Source: Marinobacter daepoensis DSM 16072 (lineage in GTDB: Bacteria; Pseudomonadota; Gammaproteobacteria; Pseudomonadales; Oleiphilaceae). From it: a stretch of 64,000 bases of DNA. A program made the translations under genes and the position numbers. Shown piece by piece: positions 58,043 to 64,000 of the stretch. Position 1 is the stretch's first letter. Each line of letters starts with the position of its first letter. Where the stretch lies: NCBI RefSeq assembly GCF_000421165.1, contig NZ_ATWI01000009.1, positions 558,001-622,000 of the forward strand, in the 5' to 3' direction. The notes beneath the pieces were generated by a model, which saw only the letters and a list, made by a program, of their open reading frames with translations, had not been told where the DNA came from and searched no databases.

Positions 58043-59398
58043 TTGAGCACCCCCTACCCGGACACTCGCCCCCGCGCGCTGACCGTCAGCGAACTTAACC
58101 ATCAGGCGCGCCACCTGCTCGAATCCAGCTTCATGCAGGTCTGGGTTGAAGGCGAACTGTCAGGGTTTTCACGCCCATCCTCCGGGCACTGGTATTTTTC
58201 GCTCAAAGATCAGAAGTGCCAGATCCGGTGTGCCATGTTCCGGGGCGCCAACCAACGCATCCGAACCATTCCCAGGGAAGGTGACCAGATCCGGATTCGC
58301 GGCAAAGTCACACTTTATGAAAACCGGGGGGACTTTCAGATCATCGTTGAACACCTCGAACCTGCGGGGCTGGGCGCCCTGCAACAGGCCTTCGAGGCGC
58401 TCAAGGTCAGGCTCCAGGCCGAAGGCCTTTTCGATCCGGCGGTCAAAAAGCCAATACCCGCCACACCGAAACACATTGGCGTGATCACCTCACCAACCGG
58501 AGCTGCCATCCACGACATCCTGACGGTACTTCAACGACGCTGCCCCGCGATTCCGGTCACCCTGTACCCCACATCGGTGCAGGGCCAGGCCGCAACCAGC
58601 GAAATCGTCCAGGCCATCGCCCGGGCACAGCGCCATGGTGTCGCCGATGTTCTGATTATTGGCCGGGGCGGTGGTTCGCTGGAAGACCTCTGGTGTTTTA
58701 ACGAGGAAGCTGTGGCCCGGGCCATCGCCGGTTGCACGATTCCAACGGTCAGCGCCGTAGGCCACGAGGTCGACGTTACCATCGCAGACTTTGTCGCCGA
58801 CCTGCGGGCCCCCACCCCCTCAGCCGCCGCAGAGAAAATTTCGCCGGATCAACAAGACTGGCTTCGCCGGTTAAGGGAGCAGCAGTCCCGGCTCAGTCAA
58901 TCCGCCACCCGACTGCTAAAGCGCCTGGAAAACCAGCTAGGCCATCTCTCTGCCCGCCTGCGGGACCCAAGGCGGGAGCTCCAGGAAAAAGCCCAGCGCA
59001 TGGATGAACTGGAGTTGCGCCTGCACAAAGCCATCAGGGAACGGCTGGGGCAGCAAAGCCAGAAGACCGGGCATCTGCAGCAGCGGATGAACGCACAATC
59101 TCCGCAACGAACCCTGAAAGCGGCCGTCGAACAAACCGCCGCGCTTCAGCAACGCCTCAACCTTGCCACCCGGCATTTGTTGCGCCAGCACCAGGACCGC
59201 TTGCAGCATGTTGCGCAAACGCTCAACGTGGTCAGCCCGCTTGCCACCCTGGGGCGCGGGTACGCCATCGTCCGGGACGAGCAGGGCCAGATCATCCGGA
59301 AAGCTGCCGACGTTCATCAAGGCTCCCGGATTACCGCAAGGCTCGGGCAGGGTTCCGTATCTGCCCAGGTGACCGAGATCAATTCTCTCCCGGAATAA
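58043..59398 (+). CDS. xseA: Exodeoxyribonuclease VII large subunit
   Basis: 451 residues. N-terminal OB fold (VWVEGELSGFSRPSSGHWYFSLKDQKCQIRCAMFRG), then the catalytic domain (PKHIGVITSPTGAAIHDILTVLQRRCP; DVLIIGRGGGSLEDLWCFNEEAVARAI; SAVGHEVDVTIADFVADLRAPTPSAAAE) and a long coiled coil for XseB subunits. The start is TTG with GGAG eight bases upstream. Divergent from guaB; xseB is not adjacent. Confidence 0.95.
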   Translation: MSTPYPDTRPRALTVSELNHQARHLLESSFMQVWVEGELSGFSRPSSGHWYFSLKDQKCQIRCAMFRGANQRIRTIPREGDQIRIRGKVTLYENRGDFQIIVEHLEPAGLGALQQAFEALKVRLQAEGLFDPAVKKPIPATPKHIGVITSPTGAAIHDILTVLQRRCPAIPVTLYPTSVQGQAATSEIVQAIARAQRHGVADVLIIGRGGGSLEDLWCFNEEAVARAIAGCTIPTVSAVGHEVDVTIADFVADLRAPTPSAAAEKISPDQQDWLRRLREQQSRLSQSATRLLKRLENQLGHLSARLRDPRRELQEKAQRMDELELRLHKAIRERLGQQSQKTGHLQQRMNAQSPQRTLKAAVEQTAALQQRLNLATRHLLRQHQDRLQHVAQTLNVVSPLATLGRGYAIVRDEQGQIIRKAADVHQGSRITARLGQGSVSAQVTEINSLPE

Positions 59399-59458
59399 TG
59401 CCTTAGGGCCCGGTAACTACGCCTATGGTCTACTAGCCCCGGATTTCAAAGCTCCTAA

Positions 59459-59497
59459 AGTTGTGCATACACATCAAGAACAACAACATGCACAACT
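59459..59497 (+). promoter_or_regulatory. Inverted repeat in the prpE leader
   Basis: Ten-base perfect arms AGTTGTGCAT (59459-59468) and ATGCACAACT (59488-59497), 19 bases apart, ending 13 bases before the prpE ATG, close to its RBS (GGAG). Could be an operator or a leader stem hiding the RBS region. Confidence 0.6.
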
Positions 59498-59510
59498 GAG
59501 GTGGAGCACA

Positions 59511-61385
59511 ATGAGCTACAACTCCGAGTTTCGCCGGTCTGTGGACCAGCGAGAGGATTTCTGGCGTGACCAGGCGGAACATGTCGACTGGATCAAGACC
59601 CCGGATACCATCTGGCAATCCATGGGCAACGGCCACGGCCAGTGGTTCCCCGATGGTGAGCTGAACACCAGTGACGTTGCCCTGGACGCCAACATTCGTG
59701 CCGGTCGCGGCGACCAGAAAGCCCTGATTTACGACTCTCCCGTCACCAACACCCAGCAGTCCTTTACCTACCACGAACTGCGCGATGAAGTAGCTCGTTT
59801 CGCCGGAGCGCTCAGAGCCCGCGGCGTCGAGAAAGGCGATCGGGTCATCATTTATATGCCGATGATTCCACAGGCAGCCATTGCGATGCTCGCCTGCGCC
59901 CGCCTGGGAGCCATTCACTCGGTGGTCTTCGGCGGATTTGCAGCCCACGAACTGGCGGTCCGCATTGAGGATGCCCAACCCAAAGCCCTGATCACAGCCT
60001 CCTGCGGCATTGAGGTCGAAAAGGTTATTGAATACAAACCCCTGGTCGACAAAGCCATTGAACAATCGAGCCACAAGCCGGATGTCTGCGTGGTTTTCCA
60101 GCGTCCACAGGCACTCGCCACACTGCATGAAGGGCGTGATTTCGACTGGAACATCATCACCGCCGACGCCTCTCCCGCAGAACCCGTACCCGTCAAAGCA
60201 ACCGACCCCCTGTACATCCTCTACACCTCCGGAACCACCGGCAAACCCAAAGGTGTTGTGCGCGACAACGGCGGCCATGCCGTGGCCCTCAAGTACAGCA
60301 TGAAACTGGTTTACGACGCCAAGCCCGGCGACGTGTTCTGGGCGGCGTCTGACGTTGGCTGGGTGGTTGGCCACAGTTACATCGTATACGCCCCGCTGTT
60401 TACTGGCTGTACGACCATTTTGTACGAAGGAAAACCGGTAAGAACGCCTGACGCAGGCGCTTTCTGGCGCGTGGTTCAGGATCACAAGGTCAACATACTC
60501 TTTACCGCACCAACAGCTTTCCGCGCGGTGCGCAAAGAAGACCCGGAAGCGGACCAGCTCAACCGGTACGACGTTTCATCGCTGAAACGAATTTTCCAGG
60601 CAGGTGAACGCCTGGACCCGCCAACCTATGAATGGCTGAAGGAGCATACGGGGCTGCCGATCCTTGACCACTGGTGGCAGACCGAAACTGGCTGGGCAAT
60701 CTGCTGCAACCCGGTCGGCATAGAAATGATGAACACCAAGCCCGGCTCCGCAACCGTGCCATCGCCCGGCTTCAATGTGCAGGTGGTCGACTTGCAGGGG
60801 CGCCAGGTCCCCGCCGGTGAACAGGGCCAGATTGCGGTCAAGTTACCCCTGCCCCCGGGATGTCTGATGACGGTCTGGGGAGACGATGAGCGTTTTCAAA
60901 GCAGCTACCTGCAACCGATTCCGGGCTTTTACAGCTCCGGCGACGGGGGCTTCATCGATGACGATGGCTACGTCTTCATCATGGGGCGGACCGACGACGT
61001 CATCAACGTTGCCGGGCACCGACTCTCGACCGGCGAAATGGAAGAAGTGGTTGCCTCGCACCCCGCCATCGCTGAATGCTGCGTGGTCGGTGCCCACGAC
61101 GATCTGAAGGGACAGACTCCGGTTGGCCTGGTACTCATCAAGGACGGCGCGACGATAGACCCGGATGAACTGGAAGAAGAGTTGGTTGAAATGGTCCGGG
61201 AGAAGATCGGCGCTATCGCCTGCTTCCGCCGCGCCATCGTCGTTGACCGGCTGCCGAAAACCCGTTCGGGCAAGATTCTTCGGCGGATCATCCGCCAGAT
61301 TGCAGACGGCGAGGCCTATTCGGTACCCAGCACCATTGACGACCCCGCCATTCTGGAAGAAATCAGCGAGAAATTCGCTCACTGA
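59511..61385 (+). CDS. prpE: Propionyl-CoA synthetase-like acyl-CoA ligase
   Basis: 624-residue AMP-forming ligase. IIYMPMIPQAAIAMLACARLGAIHSVVFGGFAAHELAVRI and ASCGIEVEKVIEYKPLVDKAI are characteristic of PrpE/ACSS3 rather than Acs. ATP motif ILYTSGTTGKPKGVVRDNGGH, DVGWVVGHSYIVYAPL, WWQTETGWAI, and the regulated lysine in KTRSGKILRRIIRQI. ATG 59511 (MSYNSEFRRSV) fits the family and has GGTGGAG upstream. Propionate is the likely substrate; other short acids possible. No prpBCD genes are nearby. Confidence 0.9.
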   Translation: MSYNSEFRRSVDQREDFWRDQAEHVDWIKTPDTIWQSMGNGHGQWFPDGELNTSDVALDANIRAGRGDQKALIYDSPVTNTQQSFTYHELRDEVARFAGALRARGVEKGDRVIIYMPMIPQAAIAMLACARLGAIHSVVFGGFAAHELAVRIEDAQPKALITASCGIEVEKVIEYKPLVDKAIEQSSHKPDVCVVFQRPQALATLHEGRDFDWNIITADASPAEPVPVKATDPLYILYTSGTTGKPKGVVRDNGGHAVALKYSMKLVYDAKPGDVFWAASDVGWVVGHSYIVYAPLFTGCTTILYEGKPVRTPDAGAFWRVVQDHKVNILFTAPTAFRAVRKEDPEADQLNRYDVSSLKRIFQAGERLDPPTYEWLKEHTGLPILDHWWQTETGWAICCNPVGIEMMNTKPGSATVPSPGFNVQVVDLQGRQVPAGEQGQIAVKLPLPPGCLMTVWGDDERFQSSYLQPIPGFYSSGDGGFIDDDGYVFIMGRTDDVINVAGHRLSTGEMEEVVASHPAIAECCVVGAHDDLKGQTPVGLVLIKDGATIDPDELEEELVEMVREKIGAIACFRRAIVVDRLPKTRSGKILRRIIRQIADGEAYSVPSTIDDPAILEEISEKFAH

Positions 61386-61701
61386 TTCCAGAAAATACAC
61401 GCCGTTGCCTGCAAGCGACCCGGGGCTCTCCTGACTGAGAGCAGACCCGGGTTGCACCATTATTACAAGTCATTGTTTTTTATCAATTTAAAAATCCACT
61501 TGATCATAAAAAAAACAATTGACGCCCCACAAAGTCGGTCTATACTGAAAATTGCTGTGCACTTCTGCAGCGTTATTTGGCGAATGCGTTACAACGTCCT
61601 GCCCTCGGCTTTTCGTTGCCCCTTCCTCAGTACGCTCCAGAGGTCTCCAGCTCACAAGAAGGTCCCGTGAGGGAAAATTATCAGTAAGACAGGAAAGATC
61701 G
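61386..61701 (+). other. prpE 3' hairpin and cold-shock promoter/leader region
   Basis: Contains a two-part hairpin behind prpE (61418-61452, outer ACCCGG/CCGGGT, inner GCTCTC/GAGAGC, no U-run), an AT-rich stretch, the csp promoter and about 150 bases of untranslated leader. No gene seen. Confidence 0.7.
61519..61546 (+). promoter_or_regulatory. sigma-70 promoter of the cold-shock gene
   Basis: -35 TTGACG (61519-61524), 16-base spacer, -10 TATACT (61541-61546), with an A/T-rich upstream stretch (61490-61518) that could act as an UP element. Predicted start near 61553 leaves a leader of about 150 bases, as in cspA-type genes. Confidence 0.75.
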
Positions 61702-61911
61702 ATGTCCGATACCAAAACTGGCCACGTGAAGTGGTTTAACGAATCCAAGGGCTTTGGCTTCATTGCCCAGGAAGGCGGCAGTGACGTTTTCGTTCACTAC
61801 AGCGCAATCAACTCAAACGGGTTCCGTACCCTGGCCGAAGGCCAGCAGGTTCAGTTCACCGTCACCCAGGGCCCTAAAGGCCCGCAGGCCGAAAACGTAA
61901 CGCCGCTCTGA
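61702..61911 (+). CDS. Cold-shock family protein (CspA-like)
   Basis: 69 residues, one OB fold: [30 protein letters not shown] contains both RNA-binding motifs (KGFGFI and DVFVHY). The ATG at 61702 has AGGAAAG upstream; upstream reading of the frame lies in the leader. Binds single-stranded RNA/DNA and may be translated in a temperature-dependent way via its leader. Confidence 0.93.
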   Translation: MSDTKTGHVKWFNESKGFGFIAQEGGSDVFVHYSAINSNGFRTLAEGQQVQFTVTQGPKGPQAENVTPL

Positions 61912-61954
61912 GCCGTTATGTCAGCGTCCTGATGCCCCTCACGGGCAGGTAAAA

Positions 61955-61989
61955 AGAAAGGCCGGCAATCCCAGATTGCCGGCCTTTCT
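61955..61989. terminator. Bidirectional terminator between csp and leuA
   Basis: AGAAAGGCCGGCAAT / ATTGCCGGCCTTTCT, 15-base perfect arms (61955-61969, 61975-61989) with a five-base loop, between the convergent genes. Confidence 0.85.
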
Positions 61990-62008
61990 GTTCAAACAGG
62001 AAAGCAGA

Positions 62009-63703
62009 TCAGACCGTCTCTTCGACTTCCGCCCTCAAGCTCTCCTGGCGGTCAGCACCGAGCACCTGAGCAACCGCAGACAACAACGCCTGCAACGTCG
62101 CCGACGTTGTATCCTCAGCCAACGCCGCTGCACTGCAATGCTGGCCGTTGGCGGTCAGACGAATGCAGGCCAGCGCATTGGCATTGGTGCCCTCACCCAA
62201 GGCGTACTCATCGTACGCTTCAACGGCGACCGACAGCCCGAATTGTGTTGCCAGCGCGTCTGACACCGCCTCAACGGCTCCCAGCCCGCGACCTTCAAGG
62301 GTTGCCTGACTTGTATCACCACCAACCACTACCTCGGCACGCACGCCTTCATCATCGCGATGCAGATCGTATGACCGCAACGCCCAGTCGGCATGGACTT
62401 TGAGATAATGTTCGTCAAACAACCGGTGGATGGTATGGGAGTCAATCTCACCACCGTTGGTTTCGGCTTCACGCTGTACCACCTTGCTGAATTCAATCTG
62501 CAACCAGCGTGGCAAGGTGATGTCGTAATCCCGCTCCAGAACGTAGGCAACGCCGCCTTTCCCCGACTGACTGTTGATCCGGACCACTTCTTCATACCGC
62601 CGGCCAACATCGAACGGATCAATCGGCAGATACGCCACATTCCAGACATCGCCTTCTTCCCGGCGGGCCAGGCACTTCCGTATGGCGTCCTGATGGCTGC
62701 CCGAGAAGGCGGTAAACACCAGCTCACCAGCATAGGGATGACGGGGGTGAGTTGAAATTTCTGTACAGGCTTCCACCACCTCGGTAATTTCTGCCATGCC
62801 GGACAAATCGAGCGTCGGATCAATGCCCTGGGAATACAGGTTCATGGCCATGGTGACCAGATCCATGTTCCCGGTGCGTTCACCATTCCCCATCAGGGTT
62901 CCTTCCACCCGGTCCGCACCCGCCATCACACCCAGCTCGGCAGCGGCGACCGCACAACCACGGTCATTATGGGTGTGCAGGCTGATGCTGATATGCTCGC
63001 GGTAACGAATGGTGTCGCAAATCCACTCAATCTGGTCGGCAAACACATTAGGCGTTGCCATTTCAACCGTTGCCGGCAGGTTGATGATCACGGGCTGCCC
63101 CTGGTCCGGACGCCAGACGTCGTTAACCGCGTCAATCACGCTGGCGGCAAAATCCAGCTCCGTCCCGGTAAAACTCTCGGGCGAATACTGGAAAGTCCAT
63201 TCTGTCTCCGGGTAACGCTCCGCCAACTCTTTTACCAACGTGGCACCACGAACCGCGATATCACGAATACCTTCCCGGTCCAGGCCGAACACCTGCTCGC
63301 GCTGCACCGTCGAGGTGGAGTTGTAGACGTGTACGATGGCGCTTCTGGCCCCTTCCAGCGCCTGATACGTACGCTCAATCAGTTCGGGCCGCGCCTGGGT
63401 CAGCACCTGAATTTTCACGTCTTCGGGAATCCGGTTTTCTTCAATCAACTTTCGGCAGAAGTCGAAATCAGGCTGGCTGGCTGCGGGAAACCCGATTTCA
63501 ATTTCCTTGAACCCAAGCTTGACCAGCAAATCAAACAGGCGCTGCTTCTGCGCAACCGACATTGGCTTGACCAGCGCCTGGTTGCCATCCCGGAGGTCAA
63601 CGGCACACCAGGCAGGAGCCTTCTGAATAACCTGATCGGGCCAGCGACGGTCTCGTTTGGCAACCGGCTGGAAAGCAGCGTATTTGCGATGGTCAAAAGC
63701 CAT
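62009..63703 (-). CDS. leuA: 2-isopropylmalate synthase
   Basis: 564 residues, the larger yeast-like LeuA type common in pseudomonads. First step of leucine synthesis from acetyl-CoA and ketoisovalerate. WCAVDLRDGNQALVKPM, EIGFPAASQPDFDF, the metal site SLHTHNDRGCAVAAAELGVMAGADRVEGTLMGNGERTGN and a C-terminal LeuA dimer/allosteric domain for leucine feedback. ATG 63703 (MAFDHRKYAAFQP) has AAGGAAA upstream; the longer frame adds unrelated residues. Confidence 0.95.
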   Translation of the reverse strand: MAFDHRKYAAFQPVAKRDRRWPDQVIQKAPAWCAVDLRDGNQALVKPMSVAQKQRLFDLLVKLGFKEIEIGFPAASQPDFDFCRKLIEENRIPEDVKIQVLTQARPELIERTYQALEGARSAIVHVYNSTSTVQREQVFGLDREGIRDIAVRGATLVKELAERYPETEWTFQYSPESFTGTELDFAASVIDAVNDVWRPDQGQPVIINLPATVEMATPNVFADQIEWICDTIRYREHISISLHTHNDRGCAVAAAELGVMAGADRVEGTLMGNGERTGNMDLVTMAMNLYSQGIDPTLDLSGMAEITEVVEACTEISTHPRHPYAGELVFTAFSGSHQDAIRKCLARREEGDVWNVAYLPIDPFDVGRRYEEVVRINSQSGKGGVAYVLERDYDITLPRWLQIEFSKVVQREAETNGGEIDSHTIHRLFDEHYLKVHADWALRSYDLHRDDEGVRAEVVVGGDTSQATLEGRGLGAVEAVSDALATQFGLSVAVEAYDEYALGEGTNANALACIRLTANGQHCSAAALAEDTTSATLQALLSAVAQVLGADRQESLRAEVEETV

Positions 63704-63802
63704 GATGAAATTTCCTTCCAATGTACTTGAGTGGCAGAAACAACAGTTTACCGATAAGCCTGCGCTATTTGGTTGCCATTTCTTTTCGATTTCACGCACT
63801 CT

Positions 63803-63818
63803 TGGCATACTACTGCCA
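63803..63818. promoter_or_regulatory. Palindromic site between leuA and the Lrp-like gene
   Basis: TGGCA-TACTAC-TGCCA; the left arm and centre include CATACT, a plausible -10 for the Lrp-like gene. Related half-sites (GGCAG at 63733, TTGCCA near 63773) lie toward leuA. Consistent with autoregulation and control of leuA by an Lrp-type protein. Confidence 0.45.
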
Positions 63819-63843
63819 CCAAAATGACAAACAGAGACAGATA

Positions 63844-64000
63844 ATGGCCGACAAACAGAAAGAACTTGTCAGAATCGACAAAATGGACCGGAAAATACTC
63901 GAATACTTGCAGAAAGAGGGCTCACTGACCAATCAGCAGCTCGCAGATAAAGTGGGGCTCTCACCATCACCATGCCTGCGCCGGGTACGAGCCCTTGAAG
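63844..64000 (+). CDS. Lrp/AsnC-family transcriptional regulator, 3' part outside window
   Basis: The first 52 codons are present: RIDKMDRKILEYLQKEGSLT, then the HTH QQLADKVGLSPSPCLRRVRALE, the standard Lrp/AsnC DNA-binding domain. The effector-binding RAM domain lies beyond the right edge. Divergent from leuA with 140 bases between the starts. Effector unknown. Confidence 0.9.
   Translation, partial: MADKQKELVRIDKMDRKILEYLQKEGSLTNQQLADKVGLSPSPCLRRVRALE

Overview
This is a chromosomal window from a gammaproteobacterium, most likely Marinobacter or a close relative. The evidence is the moderately GC-rich DNA, a gyrA-serC-pheA-hisC-tyrA/aroA supraoperon of the Pseudomonas/Marinobacter type, the complete aspS-yebC-ruvCAB-ybgC-tolQRAB-pal-cpoB cluster followed by tRNA-Lys genes, a large-type leuA, and the mix of dapA-bamC-purC, guaBA, xseA and prpE. 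Genus assignment is an inference from gene content and order; no rRNA or other marker lies in the window.

Layout. 0-8 kb (minus): DNA gyrase A followed by serine and aromatic/histidine biosynthesis, ending in a TyrA-AroA fusion cut by the left edge. 8-16 kb: purU, a periplasmic gamma-glutamyltransferase, a small YkoF-like protein translationally coupled to an FtsH-type protease, then convergent genes for a tandem universal stress protein and a Lon-like protease. 16-22 kb: a YghU-type glutathione transferase divergent from a three-gene ABC exporter (ATPase, FtsX permease, HlyD adaptor). 21.6-28 kb: three small genes, a pseudouridine synthase, a nucleotide-sugar epimerase, a beta-barrel protein and purC-bamC-dapA. 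28-32.6 kb: bcp, a PerM/AI-2E permease, a TusA-like protein, a BepA-like protease and nadA. 32.8-43.6 kb: two identical tRNA-Lys genes, the Tol-Pal envelope machine, RuvABC resolvasome, YebC and AspS. 43.7-50 kb: FabR-like repressor, HIT protein, ugd, galE, tadA, a DUF2860 barrel and a CurA-type reductase. 54.7-64 kb: guaA-guaB, xseA, prpE, a cold-shock gene, leuA and the start of an Lrp/AsnC regulator.

The clear outlier is 50.26-54.74 kb: a compact insertion exactly at the 3' end of guaA, a recognised integration target. It carries only two overlapping genes. One encodes a protein with an N-terminal PD-(D/E)XK-like nuclease domain and a long helical C-terminal part; the other encodes an all-helical protein of similar size. 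A short imperfect copy of the guaA end lies at the far border, followed by a perfect hairpin that could be the displaced original guaA terminator. I recognise neither protein. The arrangement fits a small two-component defence (anti-phage or anti-plasmid) cassette, which is an inference. No integrase, transposase or CRISPR array was found.

Most remaining genes are housekeeping. Several regulatory structures stand out: an operator-like palindrome over the CurA-type reductase promoter, a 10-bp inverted repeat in the prpE leader, a 9-bp inverted repeat flanking the nadA -10 element, a symmetrical site between leuA and the Lrp-like gene, a stable-RNA type promoter for the tRNA-Lys pair, and a long cold-shock leader.
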